Part shown: piece by piece, positions 24,162 through 36,356 of the stretch
Layout of the letters: every line of letters starts with the position of its first letter
How positions within the stretch are numbered: position 1 is the stretch's first letter
DNA from: Seiridium cupressi
Taxonomy: Eukaryota; Ascomycota; Sordariomycetes; Amphisphaeriales; Sporocadaceae
NCBI GenBank assembly: GCA_036674765.1
Contig: JARVKI010000005.1
Span: forward strand, 434,001-498,000
Length of the DNA stretch: 64,000 nt
Reading direction: 5' to 3'
Program-made: the position numbers and the translations under genes
Notes under the pieces: model-generated
The model's database searches: none
What the model was told of the DNA's origin: nothing
What the model saw: the letters and a program-made list of their open reading frames with translations, nothing else

Positions 24162-25634
24162 CTAGGCAGTGGGTGCGGCAGGGATGGGCAAGAAGTCCAG
24201 TACCGGGGCACTGCTATCAAAACCAGAGAAGACGCGCATCTTGATTGTCGACGGGATCAAGGGGAAGATAAACTTGATGATGTTCGAGTACCACTTACTC
24301 ATGGTCTCAAAGCCGGCAAAGACCCCCGAGGCGTTGCATACGAAGTTGGCCCGCGGGCGTTGGGCTCGCTCATAAGTGTCGAAGACCTTGACAAGCTCCG
24401 CCGTGGAAGGCTGCTCGTTCTGTTGAAGCAGCTTGTGCAGTCCATTGACGAGACAGCACACATCGTCGACGCAGAGATTACCGCCCATGCCGAGGTTTGC
24501 AGTGGCCTTGTGTACCGAGTCTCCCACCAACACGGTTCTTCTGCCTGAGTTCCATTTGGTGGCTAAAACGCCCTCCTCCATGGATATCATGCTAGCTCCC
24601 AAGATGCTCTCCCACAGATCGTTGAAGGTATAGTCGGGAGTCAAATGAAGATGGCCCCATTTCTTGATAGCTTCGTCCACGTCGGCCTAGGATTCACAAA
24701 GCATAAGTCAGCTTTCTTGTACGCAATTTAACTCCCAGCTGGTTCAGTTTGGGAACTGCTCTTACCTGTCCATATTTGGGGCTAGGGTACGGTGCCTCGT
24801 TTTCGTTGGCAATATAGATTGCCCAGAAAATTCTTCCCTCAACTCCGGCAACACTGAGGCCACCGACACCATGTTCGGGATAGTAGGTATTATTGATGAC
24901 ACCATCCTTGAGAAATGGTCTCTTGGGGTCGCCGGCAAAATAGTTGTGCGAGGTGCATGTAAGAATACGATATCTTGTCTTGAAACCCTTTGCCAAGATT
25001 TCTGACTGCTTTGGGTTGGTCTCCTTGACAGCTTGTGCTATGTGCTGGCGTACCCAGCTGTGCACTCCATCAGCACCGACCAGAATGCTGCCTTCAACAA
25101 CGTTTCCCTTGTCGGTTCTGACAGTCACACCATTTTCATGCTCCGTAACAGACTCAACGCCTTCGTTGGCCCGCACTTTCGATTGGGACACCTCGCTGAG
25201 ACCGTTGTACAAGGTCTGAAGGTAAATCTTGCGGTCAATAAAGTACACAGGACGCTTCTGACTGATTTCGTGTCAGTATTTGAATTTGTCGGCATGTTGA
25301 ATGGAGAGCGCAGGACAAGATTCTCCACTTACACACGGTGAAGCTGAATCAATTCATCCGAGGAACAGAACAATTTGCCTTGATCGTCCCAATGCTCTCG
25401 GACCCCGATAGGGATGCCTACTTCCCGAGTCCGCTTCTCAATGCCCAACTGCTCATGGACCAAGTTGGTACAAGGGAGGACAAGGATCGACTGGCCAAGC
25501 TGTGGCGCGACGTCACGCTTTTCGAGCAGTTCAAAGTCGATACCGGCCCGCTCAAGAGCATTGGCCAGCGTAAGACCACCAACTGAACCGCCAGCGATTA
25601 TGATCTTGAAGGCCTGATGAGACTCGGTTGCCAT
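24162..25634 (-). CDS. FAD-dependent monooxygenase (PaxM/AtmM-like, UbiH/PHBH fold)
   Basis: Flavoprotein hydroxylase or epoxidase of the class used in fungal terpenoid, meroterpenoid and polyketide tailoring. Exons 25634-25333, 25261-24766 and 24686-24162 give 440 aa, all with canonical splice sites. The N-terminal dinucleotide fold is at residues 11-20 (IIIAGGSVGG). The DG motif is GADGVHSWVR. The second FAD motif is GDSVHKATANLGMGGN, where PaxM-like enzymes usually have MTPNLGQG, so the proline is replaced. The joins read LHRVQKRPVYFIDRK and KYGQADVDEAIKKW. The C-terminus stops at FLPIPAAPTA, without the extra membrane helix some relatives carry. The neighbour on the same strand is an acyltransferase. 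The substrate cannot be told from sequence. Confidence 0.9.
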
Positions 25635-26234
25635 TTCTATCTTCCTTTGGCAATTCCCGGGTTTGGGAAAGGAATCAAAACGTGGCTCGTCCGTCGGTCT
25701 TCATAGAATCATTACCCAGCAGAATGGATACATATCGGCGCGCAGCCATGCACCTTCCGATCGTATGATGGGGCCAGACCATGGAAGGGTCTGGTTGATA
25801 TGGAGTATGGGCTGGATACTGATAAGAGGTGGCCTGTGGCAAGTGGCATCCATGCGGGCGCCTTGCATTCCATAGCAGGATGGAGTACCCACACACTATC
25901 CATTCCTTTAGGGCCAATATTATCCACACATCCGCTCGCAAGCAATACATACATATGCCTGCATTTTTATTGTGGATGCCAAACAACAACCTTTACCGTA
26001 AGGCCTGCGCTGTCGCAATTTGGCGGAGATCTGACAACTTGACTAGCGCGAGGAAGTCATGTCAAAAAATGCTAGCAGACAAAGACTGTAGGTATTTTGA
26101 GTGTCCAATCGGGTCACTCTGGTCGATCGCGCTGCATGGGGATCACAAGTCTAGGCACTCCAAAACAGTTTCGGCTAACAAGATCTATCGGCAGTGTCTA
26201 TCATTTCTGTCTACATACTGTATTATCTTCTATC
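25635..26234. promoter_or_regulatory. Spacer between acyltransferase 3' end and monooxygenase start
   Basis: This 600-nt stretch is the only upstream region available to the monooxygenase and also holds the acyltransferase 3' UTR. No gene was seen. No binding site is claimed. Confidence 0.4.
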
Positions 26235-27698
26235 TTACTCGTAAGCCACCGTAGTGGGGTTTTGGGCATATGTATTCCATGTCTCATCGCGTAGTAGCCG
26301 TGGCCAGCCCTCATCCGACACATCAACGAGGACCTCAACGGTTCCACTGGGAGTATTCGGTGGGCTAGGCATGATGATCTGGAACCCGGCGCAGACTCCT
26401 CCAGCGGGGAAACGCACAGCCTTGATCTTATCACCGAAGGCGGGTCCCCACTCGATTCCGTAGTAGTCAAACTCGCTCCAGCTGCTTTGCAGCACGTTGT
26501 TGCCGGGCATGTCGAGGAAGGCGGTGCCGGCCAGACGGTTCACATCGTCCATGTTCTCGACGTAGTGCGCTATCTCATCGAAGTAGGTATTGCCGCACTT
26601 GCTGACACTCAGCCTCACCGAAACGGCTAGGTCTGCCAGTGATGTGTGCTCGTTGGAAAGCAGTTTCGAAACTGGCAGGGCGGCGGCTGCGTAACCGACA
26701 ATGTTGCCCAGCGTGTGAGGGTGGACGGGCACATGAGCCCGGCGCCGGGTGTCCATTGAGACCATGACTACTGAAGGCGTCGGCTTACCAACATGAGTAG
26801 AGTGGTCGGCATGTTCTGCGCGCTGGATAGACTTCCAGAGCAGTGCCGTCAGAGCGTCGTTGGTAGAGATGAACTTGGGTAGCTGGTCTTGGGGTATTTG
26901 ATCCTTGAGGACACGCACATTGGCCGGCGCACACTCCTCCTTGAGACTTTTGATGGCCTCAGGGGAGAAGCGGTACACGTGGGCATGATGCCGGGCTTTT
27001 GTGAGACCATCCGGTAGTCCATCGGGCGTGAAAGGTAGGTGAATAAATTCTGTGTGCTCCGCGGCAAAGTTCGCGGAAACGTTCTTCCCCGTGCTCCGTA
27101 CCAGCTTGGCCCTGTCCTCGATGGGAATCTCGGCCGGACGCTCAATGGCCAGACCCTGAGCTCTCCTCACATCTTCGGCGAAGAGCTCGAGCAACTTCCA
27201 CATCGACGTGCCATCACCAAAGGCATGGAAGCACAGGTGGTTGAGCAGGAGACCGCCGTTGATCAGGTTAGCCTGCATCATGTTGGTGGCGAGTCTATCG
27301 ACGCCAAAGGCGGGCCATTCACCACCGCGACCACGCAGACACAACTTTTCGCTGTCCATGGACGCATTGGGGAAGCCCTGTGCCTTGAGCTGCGCGAACG
27401 ACGGGATGGTGTCGTCGGTGCAGTGATCCTTCACTAAGAAGTCCTCCACCTCGCCGTCGCCGTAGGCTTGCAGCTTGAGCAAGCCGGCCGGCTTCACATC
27501 AGTGCCCAAGGGCACTGCTTCGACGCCGACCAGGGGCGTCCGAGCCTTGAAGCTCGCCCAAGCGGTCCGCAAGATTGATGCTATTTGGTCGGCATCATAA
27601 TCCGCAGCCAGCTCGAGGCATATAATATTTCGGATCCATCCCTTGGGACCGATCTGTTCGGATGCCAGAAGAACTGGTGCCTTGTCTGTTGCTGCCAT
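26235..27698 (-). CDS. Acyltransferase of the BAHD / trichothecene 3-O-acetyltransferase type
   Basis: Probable acyl-CoA-dependent O-acyltransferase. One exon gives 487 aa. The ATG at 27698 (CATTACCATGGCA) was chosen because the frame further upstream opens only with TTG. The catalytic HxxxD is His158-Asp162 (LCFHAFGDG), followed by the expected GTSMW. Near the C-terminus SWSEFDYYGIEWG stands where BAHD enzymes have the structural DFGWG motif, slightly altered (DYYGIEWG). Both halves of the two-domain fold are present and the length is usual for the family. It lies on the same strand as the FAD monooxygenase, about 0.6 kb downstream of its start, and is divergent from the rhodopsin-domain gene. 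With the monooxygenase it could hydroxylate and acylate one natural product. A detoxifying role is an alternative. Confidence 0.88.
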   Translation of the reverse strand: MAATDKAPVLLASEQIGPKGWIRNIICLELAADYDADQIASILRTAWASFKARTPLVGVEAVPLGTDVKPAGLLKLQAYGDGEVEDFLVKDHCTDDTIPSFAQLKAQGFPNASMDSEKLCLRGRGGEWPAFGVDRLATNMMQANLINGGLLLNHLCFHAFGDGTSMWKLLELFAEDVRRAQGLAIERPAEIPIEDRAKLVRSTGKNVSANFAAEHTEFIHLPFTPDGLPDGLTKARHHAHVYRFSPEAIKSLKEECAPANVRVLKDQIPQDQLPKFISTNDALTALLWKSIQRAEHADHSTHVGKPTPSVVMVSMDTRRRAHVPVHPHTLGNIVGYAAAALPVSKLLSNEHTSLADLAVSVRLSVSKCGNTYFDEIAHYVENMDDVNRLAGTAFLDMPGNNVLQSSWSEFDYYGIEWGPAFGDKIKAVRFPAGGVCAGFQIIMPSPPNTPSGTVEVLVDVSDEGWPRLLRDETWNTYAQNPTTVAYE

Positions 27699-29329
27699 GG
27701 TAATGAATTGCCGGTAATGGAAATAATGTGTAATAACCTTATTTGCACTTGTGACGTCCAAGGATCAGAATGTAAGACGGATTCGGCGATTGTTGGATAT
27801 TATAATTCCCATCGTTTCCAACTACTGCACGACCCCATACACGGATCGGGCAATATGATCGGCCCCGGTGATTCTGGATCTCCTATCTGTCTCCTTTGGG
27901 ATGCCTGTCCACTTCTTAACCTCGGTGCACATGCGTCTGCCACCGCAGGGGTCCTGGTTCAGGCGAGACCGCCCAAGTGAGCGGATCAACTATGCATGCA
28001 GCGTCCCGAAAAAATGGATAAGTGATTTCGCATGCAAGTTAAGGCCAGTTATTGCCGCATGCCTCGCCAATCATGTGTTCCGGGTCGTATGGTCCGCGGG
28101 ACAGTGGAAGAAAAAAGTCTCTTGTTGCCTGCCCACCTTCAATCTAGTGGGTTGACTAATTGTGTCCAACCCGAAAGTGCGGCAGTGCTTCTATGTAATA
28201 TACGCGCGTGCTTCAAGAGGGATCTAGGCGTATCTGGAACACACTTGTCAAAAGAGCGTTTCTTTAGGTCATAACACTATATATTTGCCGGCTTGTGCAT
28301 AGAGCATCCTTCGCGCCCACGTGGATTCCTTGTAACGGTCGTACGATACGACTCGCTGATTAACGTTGTTGCTGTATCTCGCACGAGAAGAGTAACGTAC
28401 GGTATCTATGCCAACCTCCACCCGACTGCTCGTCTTATGGTAGAATCCCTTGCAAGGATGGCCCAGTGATTGGTGAACGAGGCCCGACAAAACCGGCCAA
28501 CTGCGGGTGGGTACAATGTACCCATAGAAATACTACCCACAAACGGAGAATGGTTCATACGGATGTAGTAATTATGTGAAAGCCCACTAGGATATGACTA
28601 CAAGCCCCTGGCTTACATCGTTCGACCGGAAATTCCGGTAGGATGCCGCGGAGACACCATTGTGCCTATCAAGTTACTTGAGACACAATCACGGCCGTTT
28701 GTGCTCTCGTCAATAGATGCGCATTTCGACCTGTGGCATGTATTCTTGGGGATTGGCCTGCATGCATCGGTATGCCTTTGCTGCCCAGACAGCCCTATAA
28801 GGTCTGACCGTCTGCTGTCTGCCTTCGACGGCGCTCTGCTTTCGTGGCGGGAGATCCCGCTCAACGGGCGATGAACCCTACAAATTGTCATTGCAAATAC
28901 ATGCATGTACGATACCTAGCCTGCATAAGATCCACATTGGCGCAACAGACTGTCGGCACTTGGAATCCATCTGGAGCAAACGGTTGTCAACGTTAATGTG
29001 GATTAATGGATGGCTCGCCGTTGGTCGTTTCGTCCGGGGTCGTCTACCTCCACCAAAACGGACGGCGTATCAGTGGCCAGGCATGTACTGGCTATGGGGC
29101 AAAGCACCGCTTCCCTTCTTCCATGTCACATCATGCATCGGGTACGGTTAGCCAGGGGGATCGCCACGGCGATCAATTTCCTAAAGGAAAGAATTATATT
29201 TCTCCTGGAGACCCAATCGATTGTATATGAAACTACATCACCAGCCAACCATGAAGAGCGACACCATCGAGGCCACCAACACGTAAGGGACAGGAACGAC
29301 TGCACAGTGACGGCTTCATCATACCAAAC
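27699..29329. promoter_or_regulatory. Divergent promoter region, acyltransferase (-) and rhodopsin-domain gene (+)
   Basis: About 1.6 kb between two divergent start codons. No coding region is supported. Short frames on both strands lack family resemblance. Confidence 0.4.
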
Positions 29330-30812
29330 ATGACGGACATTGATCCTACGATCGCAGCCGTCTTCGGCGATCCTCCGTCAGGAACTTCGCTCCATGACTC
29401 AGTCACAGTGAAGTACGATGTCGTCTCTTGTGTCATTCTAGGGCTGGCAGCAGCAGCCGTGGCTCTACGCTTTTACGTTCGAACGATGAGCAAGGGTAAC
29501 AATCTGGGCATTGACGATTATACCATTCTTGTTGGTCTTGTAAGTCGCAGACTTCCCTGGCCTGGTTGGTGCCTGAACAGCATTGCCACGCCAAGAACTC
29601 GGAATATTTCTCTTATACGTGAGGTGTTATACAGATGTCCACCGGTGCTCTTGTAGCAACAACAATAATCGGTTAGTGCATTCTCAAAGAAGTAATGTCC
29701 AAAACTCGACTCGCCACAAGGTTTCTGACATGCATCATAACGGACAGCCGGACAATATGGATCGGGGGAACACGTATGGGCAACGAATGTCGACCGGCTC
29801 ATGACGTTATTGAAGGTATGCGCTTTCTAGATCAGGCTCGCAGTCAGATCTGACCAAAGTGCCTGCAGGTCGTGTTCGTTGAGCCCTGGGTCTACGCAGC
29901 AGCGGTCACGTCGACCAAGATCAGCATCCTGCTGCTATACCGACGGCTATTCTATGTGGGAGAGAGCAAGATGCTGGAGAATGACCGACCCTTTGTCATC
30001 ATGCTCTGGACGGCTATTTTCTTCACTTGTTCCTACCCCATCATCATGTGGGTTGTGATGGCATGCGCGTGTCGCCCTATGAGCTTCTACTGGCGGCAGT
30101 ATGCCGGGGCAACGGATGGTGTTTGCATTGATGTGCTGCAGTTTTATCTGGTCTTCGGCATTGTCAACATGATTAACGATATTATTATCCTGGCCGTTCC
30201 TATCCCTCGTATCGTCCGCCTCCACATGAACAAGCGAAAGAAGGTGTCCGTCGCCGGCATCATGCTGCTGGGTAGCTTGTAAGGATGCTCTTGATTTTCC
30301 TCAAATTTCTTGGCCGCTATTTTCTGCTACCACAACTCGTGCCACTGAAGCTGACCAAATCAAAACCTAGTGTTTACGTTGCTAGTATTGTCCGCATCTA
30401 CTACCTCACACAACTGACAAAGGAGGTCGACCTCTCCTGGATTCTTGGCCCGGCTTTCGGCTGGTCCAGTTTCGAACCGTCTGTGGCCATCATCTCTGCC
30501 TGTCTTCCGACCTTTGCGCCACTATTCCGAAGCATCCGTAACAGAGCTACCAACAGCGGCAAGGGAGTGAACAGCAACGGCTATCAAGGCCACAGCGGGC
30601 CGTCGCGCTTGGGAAACGGCAGCCAGACCCCGAGTTTTATGCATGGACAGTCGCATTTTCGCATCGAGGACGACGAGGTCGAGCTGACAGACAAGAAGAG
30701 TCACTACAGAACCAACGTAAGCCAGACTGATACGATGAGCAGGGGCAGCTCGGAGAACGAGCACGGCATTACAGTCAAGACGCAGATCCAGGTTAAATCA
30801 ACTGGATTCTAA
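29330..30812 (+). CDS. Rhodopsin-domain (PTH11/SAT4-like) integral membrane protein
   Basis: Seven-helix membrane protein of the large fungal family that includes PTH11-like receptors; ligands are mostly unknown. Five exons, 29330-29539, 29635-29671, 29748-29815, 29869-30278 and 30371-30812, close to 388 aa. The small middle exons restore the conserved string GEHVWATNVDRLMTLLK followed by VVFVEPWVYAAAVTSTKISI. Other family marks are LGIDDYTILVGL, KISILLLYRRLF, an MACACRPMSFYW segment with the conserved Cys, and VYVASIVRIYYL. The C-terminal 100 residues are hydrophilic and Ser-rich, likely a cytosolic tail. There is no CFEM domain, so it is not the classic PTH11 form. It is divergent from the acyltransferase. 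Confidence 0.88.
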
Positions 30813-31940
30813 GACAGTCGTGCTGGCATGGTGGGAAAATTTCATGTTTAATTACAACTGTATATTACAATCATGCTCACTATTACCGAATACCTCGAAG
30901 ACAAAAAGCAAAAATATCAAAAGTGGCGGAATCGCTGCTACCCACCGAGACCGAACACGACGTTGCACAGATCAATGTGTTGGCTCATCTTTCATTTCTT
31001 CGTACCTTCCCAAAGTCCAATCAGCCATCCATGACCTGTTGTGGAATACAACCGGCCGCTGTAACACGTTACGCTCCTTGCTTTTTGATTCCACCTTCTC
31101 TCATGGTCGTCTACGTGGTTCTTACCTGCGCATCTCGGACGCATCCAAATGAAGACGACACTGATTAATCTGCATCTTGCACTATTCTAGAACTGCTCCT
31201 CTAAATCTTATCTAGGCCCCCATAAATAAGCGTAGCTCACCCTAAGCCTAATGTAGCGTGCGCCATGAGGAATCAACAGGCAGGAGGTAAAGGAATTTTG
31301 AATTGGGGCCCAGCTCAGTTTCTTATTTCACGACCTCCATGAGGGCAGTCTAAAGGGCCACAACAATGGGCATACACCCTCCATCCAAACCTGGAACCTG
31401 GGGTCGGCCTAACGATTAGATGGGGTTCCCGATCCAATCGCAAGGGCATAAATATTAATATAGCCAGGGCTGAGAAATAGCGTGCGGCTCATGTTTTACT
31501 TCTTTTAGCGCCGGTAGTACGACCGGTAAAGCGAAACAATTGAGGTTTTTGGGTGACATATTTGGCGAGCAGAGTAAGCCTTGTTCCAGACACCGTTGCA
31601 CAAATATATCAGATTTGTGGCTCAGATCCCGTTTTCTTGCGGTTCCCCAAAAGGGCATCAGCTGAACGGATCGCCCAATGATAGCCGGTACCTCGTTGCT
31701 CGGTATCGGACGCTTACTACGAAGGCGGCAAAAGATGGTTGGGTAATTGATTCAGCCCCCAAGCATTCTCGGAAGATCAAAAGTTGCAGCTACACAGAGA
31801 TGGGGGCGAGAAGCTGCCTTGAGTGAGCATTCGCGGGATCTAAATGCATTTAATTTACCAAATCCCGGGCTGTTGTCGTTCGTCTCAATGTTCCATAGAT
31901 TGGAATCTGTGATCGCAACATTGTGCATCCCACCGGTGCA
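30813..31940. other. Intergenic region
   Basis: About 1.1 kb between two plus-strand genes, containing the 3' UTR of the rhodopsin-domain gene and the promoter of the DUF3176 gene. Short frames on both strands are not convincing. Confidence 0.4.
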
Positions 31941-34164
31941 ATGCTGGACCTTTTGAGGTGTCAACTGCCAGTATATCCAAGCCCAGTAGAGCTGGCCAGT
32001 TATGAATCTAGAGACAATCCAACATATCCACGAAAATTTTATCCGACAGGCCTATATGGTTTCAACCCGCTATCAGACACCCACTACCCTCCAGATGCTC
32101 TGAAGGATGCTCCGTCGACGCGGAGAGGAGGCCATAGAAGCGTCCTGTGGTGGATGCCGGAAATCGCATGGTGTTGTGTCTCCGTGGCATGCGTGATCGG
32201 TTAGTGATTGGAGTCGCATCATGGATTGGAAACTAATGGTGATTGCCAGCAGTTGTGACAGTCCTGCACAATTTCGACGGCCGACAGCCCCCGAAATGGG
32301 GCGATGGTATTACGCTGAATACATTTATCGCCTTTTTCTCATCAATTGCAAAGCTAGCTCTGTTGATACCCGTCATTGAAGGATTGGGTCAGTTGAAATG
32401 GTTGTGGTTCGCATCTCAGCCTCGAGCACTGGAAGATTTCCAGTTATTTGACCAGGCCACACGAGGAGGCCTGGGGTGCGTCAAGTTGCTCTTCAAGCTC
32501 AAAGGGTGAGAGCCTTGGTCGAGGCTGGCAGTGGCAGTATTTCTCTAACACTCGCACAGGCCTCTTGGTTGCTTAGGGGCCCTCATCATTCTCAGCGGCT
32601 TCTTTACCTCGACGTTGACTCAATTAATGGTGACCTACTATACTGATTGGAGCCAGTATCCCATGATACAAAACGCCACAGCGATGAGAGCAACCAATTT
32701 TTCGAGATGGAATGGAACAGACTTGGTCACTGGTATGACCCATCCTTGATGCGACCTTGCACGGCCAAACTACTCTTTGGTCTGGTGCTCGTTGCTTGAA
32801 CAGGTCATTGACCAACAGCAGGTGCCAATGATACTCTAATGCTGCAACAAGCCGTGATCAGCAATGTGTATCTCCCGACCACGCAGTCGGTGCCTCCTGT
32901 CAACCCGGCATGTGCCACTGGGAATTGCAAATGGGACTCGTTTGGGACCCTTGCCATCTGTAGTCAGGTAGCAAATTTGACAGCTGGAAGCAACGACACC
33001 TTGCTGGCCCATCTCGAGGGCGAGACCAGACTAAACCTAAACTTGTTCCACCGGCAATCACTCATGACATCAAAGGCGACAGACAACACGACCTTTGTCC
33101 AAGACGATACATCTGTCGTATGGCCACTTGTCATTGCTGAGCTGGAGTTCCCGTCGGGCGCATTTGATAGTGCCCTGACGGACGTCGCCCTCGCAGACAT
33201 GTTTGTGGCGTTTCCCGAGGACTATATCAACATCACGTCTGCCATAGACGGTGACGACTTCGAAGGCTTCCAATACTTCGAGATCCTCCTCCATTGGTGC
33301 ATACCAGAGCTGCATGTTACGGTAACGGACGGTGTCGCTGTCACACAGCAGTTGGCCACTTCAGCAAAAATCGCCAGGCCTGAAAGACCGCACTCCTTGA
33401 ACAGAAAATGGTCACCCGATTTCGCGGACTGCACAGCTCCGATGCCGTGCAACTACACCCTCCAAGGCGAAAATGTCGTGCTGGCTGCTCCAGACAGTAT
33501 CTCCCCCAACGAGAAGTCAGTTGAGTATACAATAGACGTCAATACGGCCTTGGCCGCATCCGGCTTCATTGGTCCACATCTTGCCGGCGGCACGCTTACT
33601 GAGCCTGGAGACACGATCATCTTCGAGAACGGCAACATCGCGTATCCGCTCTCTGTGGCGCTCTTTGGCGACGCCGCCCCACGATCTCTCGCGCCCGAAG
33701 TTCAGCTGCAAAACATGCGCGCCATGGCTGGAAATGTTGCAGCTGGAATCACCAACATGATCCGGGAAATTGGTATGACGTTTCCGGATTCCCAGGGTCC
33801 AGCGCTTGGCTTCGTCTACGCGCAGGAGCAATTTGTGCGCATCCACTGGAAATGGGTCGTCCTCATCGCGACCCAACTAGTGCTCGCGTCGGGGTTTTTG
33901 TTCTTTGTCGTTCTAGCCACTAAACAAGCGCGCATCCAGATTCTGAAGAGTTCCACACTCCCCGTCATGATAGCCTTGAACCAGAATACAAAGGATGAGC
34001 TAGGCGGGATACACGATGTTCATACACTCCAAGACAAGGCGAATAAGGTGAATGTGAAGCTAGAGCGTTGCGTTGGGGGTGTCGGTTTGTGGTTGGGGCT
34101 TGCCCAAGATAGTGGGTCATACAGTGGCAGTCCCTCCTTCAGTAGAACTTCCTCGTCGCTATAG
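31941..34164 (+). CDS. DUF3176 multi-pass membrane protein
   Basis: Fungal membrane protein of the DUF3176 family, function unknown. Four exons, 31941-32199, 32250-32505, 32560-32732 and 32822-34164, give 676 aa. The ATG at 31941 is used because the longer frame opens with GTG. The N-terminal cytosolic part is followed by two or three hydrophobic segments: WMPEIAWCCVSVACVI, then LNTFIAFFSSIAKLALLIPV, then a CLGALIILSGFF helix. The family motif WLWFASQPRALEDFQLFD sits after the second. A long lumenal or extracellular region follows, with many N-x-S/T sites and the Cys-rich CATGNCKWDSFGTLAIC motif. A last helix (residues about 580-605, VVLIATQLVLASGFLFFVVLA) precedes a short tail. All splice sites are GT-AG. 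Confidence 0.88.
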
Positions 34165-35301
34165 CCTATTGGAAGGACAGAATTTGTACCTACATTTGAG
34201 ATGCAGCTGCTGAGTGCCACTCTGGAGTTTTCACTGAACCACGTAGCTTCTATTCATGGAAGGAGTGGAGTTCGCACAACAAGGCCTGGCAAACGATCTG
34301 AGTTCGAGGCCACCGATGATTTAGAAGAGCGTGTCTATATTTCCAACGCTGTGATTTAAGAGCAATGAGAAGCCTAGCCCTACCAGACCTACCTTAGGAG
34401 CTATAGAGATGGATTCTCTCATAGATGTTGTCTGGCAAGTGGCCTTGAGCCTTTTTTCCTTTGCTTCCACTCTGCGAGATTACAGCTGCAGCCTCATTTC
34501 CGTGTTCTGTGTGTATCGCCGCAGTGCTTGCTTCGCGGCCAATGGGGGTCGCTGTGCGATCGATTAGAAAGTGATAAGTAGCTTTAATTAAGTATTTGTG
34601 ACGACGTCTGGTCAGTCAGCAGCTTGATGTAAACGGTGGTTGCTGAAGCTCCTGTGGGTCCACCGAGGGTTGTTATGAACAGTGCCCAAATACGCCTCTA
34701 GCAAGCTACGGGAACTCCGTCATGTAGACCTCTCTAAGGTACACCAACATGGCGATGCAGCTTCCGCGACAAGAATGACAAGATTGGAATTTGAGAAATT
34801 CTGCATATGTCAATCTAGTACCGGTATCCCACATCATTAGCTCACCTCCCAACTGTGCACGACGAGTTCAAAAGGCGTCCCATCAGGCACTTCAGCTCAA
34901 TAACCATAACATAAGCATCATCCGTCGACAAACAGCCACAGCTGAAACGACTATATATACTGTCACTTTACGATAACAAGCCAGTCATTAATGCACCCAG
35001 ATCAACATTACCCGTGGCCATTAGTCAAGCGTGTCCTTGTGTTATGCTGGCCCCCTAGCCCACGCTGCCGTGGGACAACGACATCCGTGGGGATGTCCGG
35101 CGCTCTGTCACATCAAACGGTGACCGGCAACGGGCCCGAGTCAGTCCGGACCCCTTTCGGGGATCCGATGCAACATGGACTGGCGGGCTTTGACTGTCTC
35201 TTAGAGTGCAATTGACATATATAGTGGGTTTCACTGATTATTTCCTCGCCTTCGACTCATTATCAGCAATCCTTAATTACTTCACTCAACACACTTTCAC
35301 C
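34165..35301. promoter_or_regulatory. Intergenic region with scytalone dehydratase promoter
   Basis: About 1.1 kb without a supported gene. The 3' part must carry the promoter of the scytalone dehydratase gene, including the TATA-like element annotated separately. Confidence 0.45.
35216..35224 (+). promoter_or_regulatory. TATA-like element upstream of scytalone dehydratase
   Basis: The sequence catatatag lies about 80 nt before the ATG and is followed by a pyrimidine-rich stretch and the CA-rich leader ending in ttcaccATGG. The position suits a core promoter. Function is inferred. Confidence 0.45.
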
Positions 35302-35982
35302 ATGGTCAACGGAAACATTACTTTCGACGGTATGTCTACGATAGCCATAATACACCTTTCAACCCTAGAACTAATGCTTTCTTAGATTACCTGGGTCTCC
35401 AGCAATGTCTGGTCGAATGGGCAGACAGTTATGACAGCAAGAACTGGGACAGACTCAGGAAATGCATTGCTCCTACATTAAGGGTGAGTCGGTCCGGGAT
35501 GATGCTCCCCTCAGAGATTAACATGCTCATAGATCGACTACCGCTCCTTCCTTGACAAGATCTGGGAGGCCATGCCAGCAGAGGAGTTCATCGCCATGAT
35601 CTCAGACGAGTCGGTACTGGGCGACCCTCTCTTGATGACCCAGCACTTTATCGGAGGGACGAAGTGGGAGAAGGTCAGCGACACAGAGGTGATCGGCGTC
35701 CACCAGCTTCGCGTACCTCACCAAAGGTACACTGATGAGACGCGCACAAAGGTGGCCGTCAAGGGCCATGCACACAGCACCAACACCCACTGGTACCGCA
35801 AGGTAGATGGCGAGTGGAAATTTGCTGGGCTGAACCCCGAGATCCGTTGGGGCGAGTTCGACTTTGACAAGGTGTTTGCAAGTGGACGTGAGGCATTTGG
35901 TGATGAGCTGAGGGCTGAGGATGCTAAAGCAGAGGGTATCCCTGCCAAGATGCAGGAGCGAGTAACGGTTTCAGCAGTCTAA
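35302..35982 (+). CDS. SCD1: Scytalone dehydratase (DHN-melanin pathway)
   Basis: Lyase that dehydrates scytalone to 1,3,8-trihydroxynaphthalene and vermelone to 1,8-dihydroxynaphthalene in fungal melanin synthesis. Exons 35302-35329, 35386-35483 and 35533-35982 give 191 aa. The active-site residues of the Magnaporthe enzyme are all present with a constant offset of five: Tyr25 and Asp26 (DSYDSKNW), Tyr45 (RIDYRSF), His80 (TQHFIGGT), His105 (RVPHQRY), Ser124 and Asn126 (HAHSTNTHW). The family segment [19 protein letters not shown] is also intact, so the enzyme should be active. The intron splitting GAC-G/AT early in the gene is tiny-exon style and the first exon encodes only nine residues. 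No other melanin gene (polyketide synthase, THN reductase, laccase) lies in the window. Confidence 0.96.
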
Positions 35983-36356
35983 CTTATTGCTATATCAATG
36001 GATCAAATCAATAAATATGCACCAATATCATCAGTCATCATTTTGATTGTTATCATCTACGTAACAGCTACATCTAGAAGAATCAACTCCAGTGACAACA
36101 ATCGCAATTCGAGTCTGCGGAGGTAAGTGAATGGAATTTACAACTCTTGTTACATATGCACCTGCGCCTCAGACGGAGATACCATCTTCGACCACCCACC
36201 AACGCCCTTTCCTCTTGCAACTAAATATAACCGAGTCCGATATTGCCAGAGTCGAAGAGTTATCCAGCTCACAATATCATACTATTTCACCACTGCAAGA
36301 TTCCATTCTCGTCCCCTCTTCAACAACCCACCGCACACATCACCCAACCCGTCAAC
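35983..36356. other. Intergenic region before first DUF7918 gene
   Basis: This 374-nt stretch holds the scytalone dehydratase 3' UTR (an aataaatatg signal near 36010) and the pyrimidine-rich leader of the next gene. No gene was seen. Confidence 0.45.
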
